NCBI RefSeq assembly: GCF_000001735.4
Contig: NC_003076.8
Coordinates: 26,725,835-26,789,834, forward strand
Source of the DNA: Arabidopsis thaliana
Taxonomy: Eukaryota > Streptophyta > Magnoliopsida > Brassicales > Brassicaceae
DNA length: 64,000 bases
Reading direction: 5' to 3'
The position numbers were made by a program, and so were the translations under genes. Of this stretch, positions 48,277-60,526 are shown piece after piece. Under the pieces are notes generated by a model. It did no database searches. It saw only the letters and a program-made list of their open reading frames with translations, and was not told the DNA's origin. Every line of letters begins with the position of its first letter. The first letter of the stretch is position 1.

Positions 48277-50487
48277 TCAAGACTCTTGGACAAGGCTCGT
48301 GGCCACCACAGAACAGCTCACTTCAAACTCAGCTTCATCTTCATCAACCCAACTCACCAATCCATAAACCACGTTCTCTTGTAACCCTCTTGGACTCTCC
48401 AATCTCACAGTGTAGCTTAGCTTCTCGTTTTTCTCGCTGAACATTAGTTTCTTTGGCTCTACGACGACGTTTAGACCCTTCAAGCCTCTCACTCTCACGA
48501 TGTAGCTTCTCTTTGCTTCTCCCACGTTTGTCAATGTCCTCTTAAAGATCTTGGGACTGCTTTGATCAGACGTGAAGTAGGCAATGATTGAAGGGTAATT
48601 GAGATATGGAGATGGCTTTTTACAAGCGTCGGAGATATTCGATCTCGTGATGATATTGATCAATTTTCTTGATTGTTTTGCCTCGTGACAAAGGAAGTTT
48701 ATGAAATCTTGTGGAGTTGTATCATAGATTAGGCCAGGGTTTAAGACTTTGTTCGTACTCACATGCCCTGCTCCAACGGCTAATGGGTTGTCTAAAGTCA
48801 AAGCCGTTGTCATAATTGCAGATTTTATAGCCGATGGACTCCAATTTGGATGGACTTGCTTTATAAGCGCAGCGACTCCAGCTACATGAGGTGCAGCCAT
48901 TGATGTCCCGGTTAAGAGATTGAATCCGCTGAATAACGGTAGTGCTCGAGTTCCGGTGATTTGCTCAACCGACGGCCAAGCAGAGAGTATAAGTGTCCCA
49001 GGAGCTAGAATGTCTGGTTTCAGGATTTGAGGGAAGCTTGTGAATGGACCCCTTGAGCTGTATGTGCCAACTTCTGGCGCTGGTTTTGTCCCGATTACCG
49101 TTTTACGAAACTCCAGCTTTGCGGTCGCGTTGTTTTTGTTGCTTGATGCGTAGCTTTCAATAGTTTCTCGGTGTTTTGAGCCGATGAATGCTACTGGAAA
49201 CTGGAATTTTATTGTGTCTTGCTCCTCAAGTAACTTATCTGTTATTAAAACTACTGCTGCAGCTCCGGTGGATCTGATTTGATGAAGTTTGCTACCGATG
49301 TTTATGTTTTCGTTACAGACAACAATTCTGTTTGCGAGAGTCTTGTTTTCAACGCTGCCAGATTCGATGTAAGTTACTGGAAACTGAACCGAAGGGAACT
49401 CTCCAGGAAACAGAGATGGAAAACTGAAACTAACTCTGTTTCCAAACGTTAGGGTTCCTTGAAATTGCCTACCAATTGTTCCCGCTCCAACCGTCATAAT
49501 CCACGGCGCTCCGTTAATCAAACTCCAGTAATATGGCCCGTCGTTACCGCCGGAAGTAACCACGAAAACGCCTTTTTGAATCGCTGCAAAAGATGCGACT
49601 GCGATTGGATCATTTTCTAGACCGAAACCATCATTGTCGTCATCATCCTCAAAACTCAATCCTAGCGACAGAGATATCACATGGACTCCATCTCGAATCG
49701 CTTGATCAATCGCTGCGATTACATCTGATGAGTAAATCCCTTCTTCCCACGCGGCTTTGTAGATTGCTAGATGCGCGTGTGGTGCGATTCCTGAGGCGGT
49801 TCCTTGGGCGTAAGAGAAGTAAGACGCGTTCTTAACATGATTCCCAGCTGCAATGGCTGCAACATGAGTGCCGTGTCCGATTGTATCGTACGGTGAAGAG
49901 TATTGGCCAATCTTGGTTTCTCTCAAATCAGGGTTGTTGGCGAACAAACCCTTGTTGAATACCTTAGCACCGATTAGTTTCTTGTTGCACAAGGAAGAAG
50001 AATTGAATTCACATGCTCCTTTCCATTTAGACGGAACCGAACCAACCCCATCGTCGTGAAAGCTGGGACTATCGGGCCAAATTCCGGTATCTATAATACC
50101 GATTACTATACCAGCTCCATAATTCGAGACCGGCCATGTACCGGATGTCGAATTTAAACCGATAAACTTTGGAGAGAAAGTGGTATGAAGCTTAACCGGT
50201 AAATCTTTGGTGAACGAGACATACCCGGGTTTGTGTTTAAGACGTTGGAGCTCAGAGTTGGTGAGAACCGCGCTAAACCCGTGAACCGAATCGGTATAAG
50301 CGTAGATAATCTTTGGTTTTCTATTGGTTATAACTGAAGTAAGAGTTGTGGAAAACCAGCTCCGATGATCGGAAAATGGCAACGGTTTAGCGGATAAGTC
50401 CATGTGGATGATGTAAGGAGAGGTCTCCGCCGTTACAATCGCTACGAAAAATGAGAACACCAGAATAATTACGACGGTCATCCCCAT
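48277..50487 (-). CDS. SBT1.9: Subtilisin-like serine protease SBT1.9
   Basis: An intronless frame gives 736 residues from ATG 50487 (MGMTVVIILVFSFFVAIVTA); the frame is open further upstream but without ATG. A signal peptide (about 1-21) precedes an inhibitor I9 propeptide (YIIHMD to KLHTTFSP). The catalytic triad is intact: Asp 133 in IIDTGIWPDS, His 205 in GHGTHVA and Ser 529 in GTSMAAPHVAG, with oxyanion Asn 315 in TSGGNDGP. A PA-domain insertion and a fibronectin III-like C-terminus (TLTNVGEAKRSYIV) complete the plant SBT1 layout. It is expected in the cell wall or apoplast. Recalled as At5g67090. It shares a 672-base divergent promoter region with POLA. Confidence 0.95.
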   Translation of the reverse strand: MGMTVVIILVFSFFVAIVTAETSPYIIHMDLSAKPLPFSDHRSWFSTTLTSVITNRKPKIIYAYTDSVHGFSAVLTNSELQRLKHKPGYVSFTKDLPVKLHTTFSPKFIGLNSTSGTWPVSNYGAGIVIGIIDTGIWPDSPSFHDDGVGSVPSKWKGACEFNSSSLCNKKLIGAKVFNKGLFANNPDLRETKIGQYSSPYDTIGHGTHVAAIAAGNHVKNASYFSYAQGTASGIAPHAHLAIYKAAWEEGIYSSDVIAAIDQAIRDGVHVISLSLGLSFEDDDDNDGFGLENDPIAVASFAAIQKGVFVVTSGGNDGPYYWSLINGAPWIMTVGAGTIGRQFQGTLTFGNRVSFSFPSLFPGEFPSVQFPVTYIESGSVENKTLANRIVVCNENINIGSKLHQIRSTGAAAVVLITDKLLEEQDTIKFQFPVAFIGSKHRETIESYASSNKNNATAKLEFRKTVIGTKPAPEVGTYSSRGPFTSFPQILKPDILAPGTLILSAWPSVEQITGTRALPLFSGFNLLTGTSMAAPHVAGVAALIKQVHPNWSPSAIKSAIMTTALTLDNPLAVGAGHVSTNKVLNPGLIYDTTPQDFINFLCHEAKQSRKLINIITRSNISDACKKPSPYLNYPSIIAYFTSDQSSPKIFKRTLTNVGEAKRSYIVRVRGLKGLNVVVEPKKLMFSEKNEKLSYTVRLESPRGLQENVVYGLVSWVDEDEAEFEVSCSVVATSLVQES

Positions 50488-51048
50488 GTCTGAGCAAGTT
50501 TTTTTCTCTGGTCTCTTCAAAGTGAAATGAATTTTGGTGTTAGTAAGAAACAATTATAGTGTTGTTGTTAATAGATGTTTAGTTTTTATTATGACAAAAA
50601 AGTTGCAGAGAATGTAACCTTTACTTGGCTTTTGCTTTTGTTAAAGTGGTTTTAGGTGGTCGGCAACACATCATCTCTCATCATTGTTTTTTTTTCTTTT
50701 CTCTTTCAATTGGGCTTTATCATAGAGAACAATGATTTTGGATATGAACTTATTAGTAGTTTCAGCAATAGTTTAGACTTTCGAATCGGTAAATATCAGT
50801 AACTTAGAACTCAGGCTGAAACTTTGATTCTTTTACTGTATTTAGCTAGATTCTACACTTGGTGGACTCCATCAGCAATTACTTCACAGACCGAGGTAGC
50901 TCCTACAACTCTCTGATGCTTGATCTCGTTCAAATAGATGTCTCATAATTGCTTCTTTTTTGTTTTTGTTTTTGGGCTTTATTAAAGAGGAGTAAGGCCC
51001 ATTAAGAGAACCCGTTTGTTTGTTGGATTCGGATTTGGCAAATGGATA

Positions 51049-51056
51049 GCGCCAAA
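51049..51056 (+). promoter_or_regulatory. E2F site GCGCCAAA
   Basis: This is the reverse complement of TTTGGCGC, a perfect E2F consensus, 104 bases before the POLA start codon. Confidence 0.7.
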
Positions 51057-51066
51057 ATCGTGTCGA

Positions 51067-51076
51067 TTTTCCCGCC
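51067..51076 (+). promoter_or_regulatory. E2F site TTTTCCCGCC
   Basis: A perfect TTTCCCGCC-type E2F consensus 84 bases before the POLA ATG and 10 bases after the first site. The pair fits cell-cycle-controlled replication genes. Confidence 0.7.
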
Positions 51077-51159
51077 ATCTCCATTTCTTAATCTGGGTTC
51101 TTAAACCTAAATCAGTTACTCAGCTTCACCAAACCACCAAATTGACCGGATTTGTAAAA

Positions 51160-54100
51160 ATGTCCGGCGATAATTCAACGGAAACTGGACGAAGACGTAG
51201 CCGAGGCGCGGAGGCGTCGAGTAGGAAAGACACACTCGAGCGTCTGAAGGCGATTCGACAAGGAGGAATCCGTTCTGCGTCAGGTGGTGGGTACGATATT
51301 AGGCTGCAGAAGCCAATCTTCGATACCGTTGATGACGAAGAGTACGACGCACTTGTTTCCCGGCGGCGCGAGGAGGCTCGCGGGTTTGTAGTTGAAGATG
51401 GGGAAGGTGGCGATTTGGGATATCTCGACGAAGGTGAGGAGGAGGATTGGTCGAAGCCAAGTGGACCAGAATCGACTGATGAATCAGACGACGGTGGTAG
51501 GTTTAGTGGGAGACTTAAGAAGAAGAAGAAAGGGAAAGAGCAAACGCAGCAACCTCAGGTTAAGAAGGTGAATCCGGCGTTAAAAGCTGCGGCTACTATC
51601 ACTGGTGAAGGTAGACTTTCGTCTATGTTCACATCTTCGAGTTTCAAGAAAGTTAAGGAGACTGATAAGGCACAGTATGAGGGTATTCTTGACGAGATAA
51701 TAGCTCAGGTTACTCCAGATGAGTCGGATAGAAAAAAGCATACGAGGAGAAAACTACCAGGTACTGTTCCAGTTACCATCTTCAAGAATAAAAAACTGTT
51801 TTCTGTTGCCTCGAGTATGGGAATGAAAGAGTCTGAACCAACACCTTCAACTTATGAGGGTGATTCTGTTTCCATGGATAATGAATTGATGAAAGAGGAA
51901 GATATGAAAGAATCTGAAGTCATTCCTTCTGAGACTATGGAATTACTTGGAAGTGATATTGTCAAAGAGGATGGATCAAACAAGATAAGGAAAACTGAAG
52001 TGAAGAGTGAGTTAGGTGTCAAGGAGGTATTTACATTGAATGCAACGATTGATATGAAAGAGAAGGATTCGGCTTTAAGTGCCACTGCTGGTTGGAAGGA
52101 AGCGATGGGAAAAGTTGGAACTGAGAATGGGGCTTTGCTTGGTTCTAGTTCTGAAGGGAAAACGGAATTTGATTTGGATGCTGACGGATCACTTCGTTTC
52201 TTCATTCTTGACGCTTATGAGGAGGCTTTTGGTGCGAGCATGGGCACAATATATCTGTTTGGGAAGGTGAATCTCTAGATTTTTCATTCATTTTTAAAGT
52301 TGTTCTTTTGGCCTTAATCTAGAGAATGAATTCGGTCTCTCTTTTTTTAACAATTCAGGTTAAAATGGGAGATACTTACAAGAGTTGCTGTGTGGTAGTT
52401 AAGAATATCCAGAGGTGTGTTTATGCTATTCCAAATGATTCCATATTTCCTTCCCATGAACTAATCATGCTCGAGCAAGAGGTGAAAGACTCTCGACTTT
52501 CTCCTGAATCCTTCCGTGGGAAATTGCATGTGAGTTTGACTACCTTTGTTACATGCTAAGAGGAAGCAATCTATTTTCCTCTGTTGTTCATTGTTTTTGG
52601 CTGTGTCTTCTCAGGAAATGGCATCAAAACTGAAAAACGAAATTGCTCAGGAATTGTTACAGCTCAATGTTTCAAATTTTAGCATGGCGCCTGTCAAGGT
52701 TTGGATATTTGACTTCTTTTTCATGTATTCTAGCAGCAATACTTTTCTTTTGACTCTCTATTCTGCTCTTTATGTACGAATATCAGAGAAACTATGCTTT
52801 TGAGAGGCCTGATGTGCCTGCTGGCGAACAATATGTTTTGAAGATAAATTATTCATTTAAGGTACATTTCAGCTGTTCAAAATAAAACTAAAAATCGTCT
52901 GTTTTCTTACATCTCAACAATATGACAAGTTTCCTCTTTTATAACAGGATCGTCCACTTCCAGAAGATCTTAAAGGCGAGTCTTTCTCCGCTTTGCTCGG
53001 GTCTCATACCAGGTTCTAGCTTCTTACTGCTGAGTTTCATTACCTTTCCATGTGTTTGGTAGTTGGTTTGTTAAGTTTGTATTTTCTGGTCTTCTGTAAG
53101 CTTCTTAGTTAACTATGTATGCTGGCTATGTCAATTTAGCACGGTGCAATTTTTTCATCCTTATCAAAGTTAATTCATATGCAGTGCTTTGGAGCATTTT
53201 ATCCTTAAGAGGAAGATCATGGGACCTTGTTGGCTCAAAATTTCAAGCTTCTCTACTTGCTCTCCTTCGGAAGGAGTAAGACCTTAAATCTGTGCCATAA
53301 TCATATAATCAGTGATTTTTCTAGTTCTGTTTATCTCCGCTAATGAGAGGACTTGCCACTTGTGCAGGTGAGTTGGTGCAAGTTTGAGGTTACTGTTCAA
53401 TCTCCCAAGGATATCACTATTTTAGTTTCAGAGGAAAAGGTGGTTCACCCTCCTGCTGTTGTTACAGCCATAAATTTAAAGACTATAGTCAATGAAAAGC
53501 AGAACATAAGCGAAATTGTTTCTGCATCTGTTCTCTGCTTTCACAACGCCAAGGTTTGTTCTACAACATTTAACCAATGCTTCTTAGCCTTTTTTGTTGT
53601 TGTTGTTGTTGTCTTTGTGAAGAATACGGATGTATGATCATGGCATTACCAATCACCAGTAGGTTTTCGTACCATGTGGTTTTATATTAACGCTCATTTT
53701 GGACGATTGTTTCTTGCTCAAAAGACACTCTTTCTGTCTACATTAGTAGCTTGACATATGATGTGCGTGCTCCTTGATCTTTCAGATTGATGTTCCAATG
53801 CCAGCTCCAGAAAGAAAGAGATCTGGTATTCTGAGTCATTTCACTGTTGTTAGGAATCCTGAAGGAACCGGTTACCCAATTGGTTGGAAAAAAGAAGTGT
53901 CTGACAGAAATTCAAAGAACGGCTGCAATGTATTAAGTATTGAAAACAGGTGTGTTGCAGCTCTGTTACTGAATAGGCTGTGTTTGTGATCCTTCACATA
54001 TATCTTTGGCAATTCATGTTGGCTTCGTCCAATATTTTGTTCCTTTTCTTACTGCAGTGAAAGAGCATTGCTGAACCGATTGTTTTTGGAGTTAAACAAA

Positions 54101-57100
54101 TTGGACAGTGATATTCTTGTGGGACATAATATTTCAGGTTTTGATCTGGATGTTCTTCTTCAAAGGGCCCAGGTAAAGCAAAATCTCTTTTTACCATTAA
54201 GAAAAATGGTTGTGTCTTTCATTTTATTTTATTTTCTTATCTTTCTATGATATGCTTCATATTAGTTTTGTAAGATCTTGTCTTTCCAGGCCTATTAGAT
54301 GATATTTAACGTAATAAGCCAGCAAGTTTTTATTTCATGCATTGTACATCATTAGTCCCTTTTCCAGTCTCTCCTGTTGTGATGATCATGTAATAGAGAT
54401 ATATACATGTCTGTCTTGTTCTTTAAACTGAATGATTACTATTGTGCAGGCTTGCAAAGTTCAGAGTAGCATGTGGTCCAAAATTGGCCGACTCAAACGC
54501 TCTTTTATGCCTAAGCTTAAAGGAAACAGTAATTATGGGTCAGGAGCTACACCAGGGCTCATGTCTTGTATTGCTGGAAGGCTCTTGTGTGATACAGATC
54601 TGTGTTCTCGTGACTTGTTGAAGGAGGTATGATACCCTTGCAGGTCTTGTAAGCAGTAAGTTGAAGCTCAGTCCCTCATGTATAAGCATCTGTTTCTTGC
54701 AGGTCAGTTATTCTTTAACGGACCTCTCAAAGACACAGCTGAACCGGGACAGGAAAGAGATAGCGCCTAATGATATTCCCAAAATGTTTCAGTCATCCAA
54801 AACACTTGTGGAACTTGTAAGTTCTTCGATGAGCCCGGTCATGTCTGTTTTATGTATGAGTTGGTACTACCACATTAGGGACGATAGGTTATGAATCCTT
54901 GCATGCGAAACAATTTAGTGCAAACTATTGAAGAATAAATAATCCAGTCATACATAGAAGTAAAGGGATTGCAGATAACAGCAGTCACTTAAGGTTGATG
55001 AGTGATGACTGCATCTTAATTGCTCGCTTGTTATAACCCTTTGATTTTCTTTTCTTTCAGATTGAATGTGGTGAGACGGATGCATGGTTATCCATGGAGC
55101 TCATGTTTCATCTAAGTGTTCTTCCTCTCACTCTCCAGCTTACTAACATAAGTGGCAATCTTTGGGGGAAAACACTTCAAGTAATGACTCTCCCTCTCCC
55201 TCCCATCCGGGAAAATATGTGTTACTGTGCTGACTCATGCATTTTTTGTTCATGACCAGGGAGCCAGGGCACAGAGAATCGAATACTACTTACTACATAC
55301 ATTCCACTCGAAAAAGTTCATTCTCCCTGACAAAATTTCACAACGTATGAAGGAAATAAAGTCATCAAAAAGAAGAATGGATTATGCTCCAGAAGACCGC
55401 AATGTAGATGAATTGGATGCTGACCTGACTTTGGAGAATGATCCGTCTAAGGGCAGCAAAACAAAAAAAGGTCCAGCCTACGCTGGTGGACTGGTCTTGG
55501 AGCCAAAGAGAGGCTTATATGACAAATATGTCTTGCTTCTGGATTTCAATAGTCTTTACCCTTCTATTATACAGGTTAGCAGATTGTTTCTATTTCTCAA
55601 GCCTTTGGTGGATGTTTCCGCCTGCTTGGTAGTTAACAGTCATGATATTTTCAGGAATACAATATCTGTTTTACGACTATACCACGATCAGAAGATGGAG
55701 TTCCTCGTTTACCTTCGAGTCAGACACCTGGAATTCTTCCAAAGGTATAGTCATCATTACACGAGTTTGCATTTTACTGTGACTATTTTCAATTCCGTAT
55801 ATATTTTCTATATGTTATAGGTTATCCAACGTCAAATCTATAAATTACCCCAACCCAATCAGAAATTAATTGAAAGAAAAATTCAACAACCAAAATATTT
55901 TGCCTCATTTTCTTTTCCTAACCTCTCAAGGGATATGCGAGAAATCCTCAGAACAATGCGACCTAGCTGGTCAGTATTGTATTGGTGACTGCTGCTTTCT
56001 GTAGTTTAAGTAAACCTAATTCTGACATAATCGTCTAAATTATTGCTATATACATTTTTTTTTCCTCGACTTTAAGTTTCTCTCCTTGATCTGGTATGCC
56101 CATGAATCCCACTATATGTCTTTGTTTTAGTTGATGGAACATTTGGTCAGTATAAGGAAAAGCGTCAAATTAAAGATGAAGAAGGAAACAGGTCTCAAGT
56201 ACTGGGAGCTTGACATTCGACAGCAGGCATTGAAGCTCACAGCCAATAGGTTTGCATTTTATGGTTTTACTTGTGCGGCAATAATTGCCAATCACCGCAA
56301 TTTGATGTTTATGTTTTTTTATTCATTCTAAACACAGTATGTATGGCTGTCTGGGGTTTTCTAATTCAAGATTCTATGCTAAGCCTTTAGCAGAGCTCAT
56401 AACACTACAGGTAAGTGATGCTTTCTGTGTTTTCTAGTGACATGTTTTTTCTTTTTTTCTCTATTTTTGCGTGATCAGGCTGATTGGCTTAACATTGCAG
56501 GGAAGGGATATCCTGCAAAGAACCGTGGATCTTGTCCAGAACCATTTAAATCTAGAGGTAACTCTTATACTTGGAGTCTCAGGAAATGCATTTCAGTAGA
56601 GAAATTAGTGAACTGTGTAAACAACTCTGTTCTATCAAGTCTAGAATTAAAATCTTGCTTTTACGTAGGTAATATACGGTGACACAGATTCAATCATGAT
56701 TCACAGCGGACTAGATGATATTGAAGAGGTGAAAGCCATTAAATCAAAAGTCATCCAAGAGGTAGGTTGGATACTAGATTTATCTCTATATAGCTTTCCT
56801 TGGGGAAAGTGCTTCTCTAAGAAGATTATAAAAAATTTATACAAGAAAAATCAGACATTTGATTTTGGGCCTTCCCCTTTCAATTTTTAGGTCAATAAGA
56901 AGTATAGATGTCTAAAAATTGACTGTGATGGCATATACAAGAGAATGCTTCTTCTTCGAAAAAAGAAGTATGCTGCTGTCAAGTTGCAGTTTAAGGATGG
57001 GAAGCCTTGCGAGGTAATTGTTTTTTTGTAAACATTTTTGCATACCCTTTCTTGCAGAAAATTATGGGTACTAGATGCATTCTCAATGCAGGACATTGAA

Positions 57101-59270
57101 AGAAAAGGTGTGGATATGGTTCGTCGAGATTGGAGCTTACTCTCGAAGGAAATAGGAGATTTATGCCTGAGTAAAATCTTGTATGGAGGGTATGTTTTGA
57201 AACATCAACTAAAGAACATTGTTTTTACTCTCTCATGCAAGCACAACAAGTCTCTTCTTCTGTGCAGATCCTGTGAGGATGTTGTTGAAGCAATTCATAA
57301 CGAACTAATGAAGGTAATCTTTGTTATGATTTATTAATCTTTGCTAATTAGTTTGATCGTCTTTATCATCCAACACATGTTGCTTTGTCCATGTAACAGA
57401 TAAAAGAGGAAATGAGAAATGGGCAAGTTGCTCTTGAGAAGTATGTCATCACCAAGACATTGACTAAACCGCCTGCAGCTTATCCAGATTCCAAAAGCCA
57501 ACCACACGTTCAAGTGAGTATGAGAGCTATTATTCTCGTTATTTCTCCCTTATTATATGCTTTCTATATATTCACTTAACTTAACTCTCTGATTGTGTGG
57601 CTAAATTTTTCTTCTCAGGTTGCACTCAGAATGAGGCAACGTGGTTATAAAGAAGGTTTCAATGCTAAGGATACTGTACCGTATATAATCTGCTATGAGC
57701 AGGTTCCCAAAACAGAAGACCAGCTAAATATTATAAGATACCCTTTAGTTTTTTCTACTAAATATTTTATGCCTCCTCTGTGCAGGGTAATGCTAGCTCT
57801 GCTAGTTCAGCAGGAATTGCCGAACGTGCTAGGCATCCTGATGAGGTGAAATCAGAAGGCAGCAGATGGTTGGTTGACATAGATTACTACTTAGCACAAC
57901 AGATTCATCCGGTGGTGTCTCGTCTATGCGCAGAGATTCAAGGAACAAGTCCTGAACGTCTAGCTGAATGTTTAGGACTTGACCCATCAAAGGTAAAACA
58001 GCTTTCACTCCAGCAAATTTCCGATTCATATTCAGTGATCATGAATTCATGATAACTGATGTGGAAATAATGTTTTATTCTAGTACCGAAGCAAATCAAA
58101 CGATGCTACAAGCAGTGATCCCTCTACCTCCCTCTTATTCGCAACAAGCGATGAAGAAAGGTATTGATATCTTTCCCATTTGTAATTTGCTATCATATAT
58201 TTGCTTCACGGATTTGCAATATTCCTCAAACTTAAGATCCGCAACAACGTAATTTACATGGAAAAATGCAGATATAAAAGTTGCGAGCCTTTAGCATTAA
58301 CATGCCCCAGCTGCTCTACTGCTTTCAACTGTCCATCTATTATTAGTTCTGTTTGTGCGTCAATCAGTAAGAAACCTGCAACACCTGAAACAGAGGAATC
58401 TGATTCCACATTCTGGCTTAAACTGCATTGCCCGAAATGTCAGCAGGAAGATAGCACGGGAATAATATCCCCTGCAATGATAGCTAACCAGGTAGGCAAA
58501 TTTTGTTGAAAAGGATCCTAATTTGTTAAGTTTCTCAGAATAAAAAATATGTATCCTTGTGATTTGGCCTGCAGGACAAATGCTTCAGTTATTAACTCAT
58601 TATCATGCCTTTCAGGTAAAAAGACAGATCGATGGATTTGTGTCAATGTACTACAAAGGCATAATGGTGGTATGTAAAACCTTCTCGCCTTGTTTTTTCC
58701 TCATAGTTCTGAACATTTGTGATTTGTCCTTCTTAATTTATGCTAAGACGTTTTCTTGTACATTTTGCCTTCAACAGTGTGAAGACGAGTCATGCAAGCA
58801 CACAACCCGCTCCCCCAACTTTCGTCTACTCGGTGAACGTGAACGGGGGACAGTTTGCCCAAACTATCCTAACTGTAACGGAACCCTCTTACGAAAGGTA
58901 TATACCATCATCAACCTTATAACTCCTATCTCTCTATTGCTTCACAGACTAACTCTTGACTTTACAGTACACTGAAGCAGACTTGTACAAGCAACTGTCA
59001 TACTTCTGCCACATCTTAGACACACAATGCTCTTTAGAAAAGGTTTCTACTTTACAACCTTGTTATATTATTAATATCAATTTGTCTTGTCTATATCCCT
59101 AAAGTTATCGGTACCATTTGAAATAACAGATGGATGTTGGCGTGAGAATTCAAGTAGAGAAAGCAATGACGAAGATAAGACCTGCGGTTAAGTCAGCAGC
59201 AGCAATCACTCGAAGTAGTAGAGACCGGTGTGCTTATGGATGGATGCAACTCACAGACATAGTCATTTGA
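51160..59270 (+). CDS. POLA: DNA polymerase alpha catalytic subunit (POLA/ICU2)
   Basis: A gene of more than twenty exons runs from ATG 51160 ([16 protein letters not shown]) to TGA 59268-59270; recalled as At5g67100, about 1520 residues. Exon 1 (51160-52266) encodes the charged N-terminal part. Further on are the family-B exonuclease-like segment [18 protein letters not shown] (about 54117-54174), polymerase motif [12 protein letters not shown] (55542-55574), motif [11 protein letters not shown] (about 56219-56248) and motif C YGDTDS (56676-56693). The C-terminus carries two zinc-binding modules ([16 protein letters not shown]; then CEDESCK, CPNYPNC). It extends RNA primers at replication origins and on the lagging strand, in complex with primase. 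Both metal-binding motifs are intact. It is known as INCURVATA2, linked to chromatin silencing. Confidence 0.96.
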
Positions 59271-59497
59271 TAGTTGTAATAATCATCTCATATGTAAGTA
59301 AATTAGTCTTTTATATATAATCTGCTTCAGACATCATTATAATCAAACTACTCAGATTTTGTTCACTCCTAAAGCTTATTAGCATAACTATAACTGAACA
59401 TAGAAATCTGGCCAATGCTAAAACTCAAAACATTGTTCACTCCTGTCTGGCAGGTACTAGAGGAATTCCGATCATCATCATTGTCTGAATGTTATCT
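59271..59497. other. Short convergent 3' gap POLA/ALC
   Basis: Only 227 bases separate the two stop codons, so 3' UTRs are likely to meet or overlap. Confidence 0.6.
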
Positions 59498-60504
59498 TCA
59501 AAGCAGAGTGGCTGTGGAAAAGCACATTCCTTGACTTGTTTTAGCTGGTTCCAGCGAGTGAGGAGCAGCGAGAAGAGTCTCTAGGTTCAGGTCTTGCTCT
59601 AAGGTCTCATTGATCCTTGTATGAGTTGGAGGTGGAACCTGTGGTAATCGCATAGGGTTTAAGCCTAAACCATTCATAACGGCTAAAGTCTGCATCATGC
59701 AGTAAATCAAGTTAATGATCTGAGTGATGTAATTTACAAATCAGACTTTGAACGTATATAATCATAGTAAGTAGGAAAAAAACCTGGACTTGAAGTTGAA
59801 GCTGCTTCAGATATTCTATAGCTTCATCAAGCATTGAGGCTTTATCAGTCTATAAACAAACAAAAGATAACGGATCAATCAGAACAATGTTTCTCACTAT
59901 CTCTGATTCGAACAAAGATTGATTAACCTTGTTGGAATTGGGAATGAGTTTCTGCAAAGCTTTCATTTTCTCGTTGATCTTGCTCCTCCTCTTCTGCTAA
60001 CACTCAGATTCTAATCAACTACAATCTCAAGGTTCTTCTTCTTTCTAAATTAAGAATCTTAAAAGGAAGATAAAAGAGAAAACCTTTTCAGACAAGTTGT
60101 GGAATTGAGCATCAATGTTTCTCTTCAACGAATTTCTCTGTTTAGCTCCACTTCTCTTTAGTGTTTAGCCATTCCAAAAAGAAAAGAGACTAATTTTGGT
60201 TTTTGTTTTCTTTTACAAGGAAAGCCAAGTGAAGCATCTCTGCAGCTAAGAATAGTTAAGTTTATACCTTGTGTTCGAAAGCATATTTGTCTTGGCCAGT
60301 TTCAGAGACTCCATAACCGACGGAAGAAACAGCTCCGCCGGAAACGGAAGGGAAGAAGGTCTCAGCGGAGGAAACATTAGTACTCTTCGGTGGTGAAGAA
60401 GGTTGAGCTGTAGGAGTACGGGAAAGAATCTGTCGGAGAAAGCTCGAGAGTTCGTCGGAAGAAGATGGAGGGGGAAGACGATCACCGACGTCAGAATCAC
60501 CCAT
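59498..60504 (-). CDS. ALC: bHLH transcription factor ALCATRAZ
   Basis: Five exons (60504-60268, 60155-60084, 59993-59928, 59849-59784, 59689-59498), all phase 0, encode 210 residues. The bHLH starts near residue 90: HNLSEKKRRSKINEKMKALQ, loop PNSNK, then [20 protein letters not shown]. His, Glu and Arg of the basic region are present, so G-box binding is expected. I recognise ALC (At5g67110), a SPATULA paralogue that forms the separation layer for fruit opening. The N-terminal 79 residues are Ser/Pro-rich. A GA repeat abuts the start codon in the leader. It converges on POLA. Confidence 0.95.
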
Positions 60505-60526
60505 CTCTCTCTCTCTCTCTCTCTCT
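60504..60526 (-). repeat. (GA)n tract directly at the ALC start codon
   Basis: On the minus strand about 11 GA units run straight into the ATG of ALC, so the initiation context comes from a microsatellite. Confidence 0.85.

Larger units (their letters stand above)
50488..51159. other. Divergent promoter region of SBT1.9 and POLA
   Basis: The right part carries two E2F-type sites and two inverted GGGCTTT/GGCCCAT motifs near 50974-51003, typical of S-phase genes, pointing to POLA. The left part is AT-rich and should serve SBT1.9. Confidence 0.55.

Noticed and set aside
51016-51159. N-terminal extension of POLA
   Set aside because: No ATG in this part, and it contains the E2F sites, so it is promoter or leader.
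55745-56130. Long POLA intron checked for an extra exon
   Set aside because: The protein joins smoothly from LPK to [10 protein letters not shown] without it; the pieces inside have no frame that fits.
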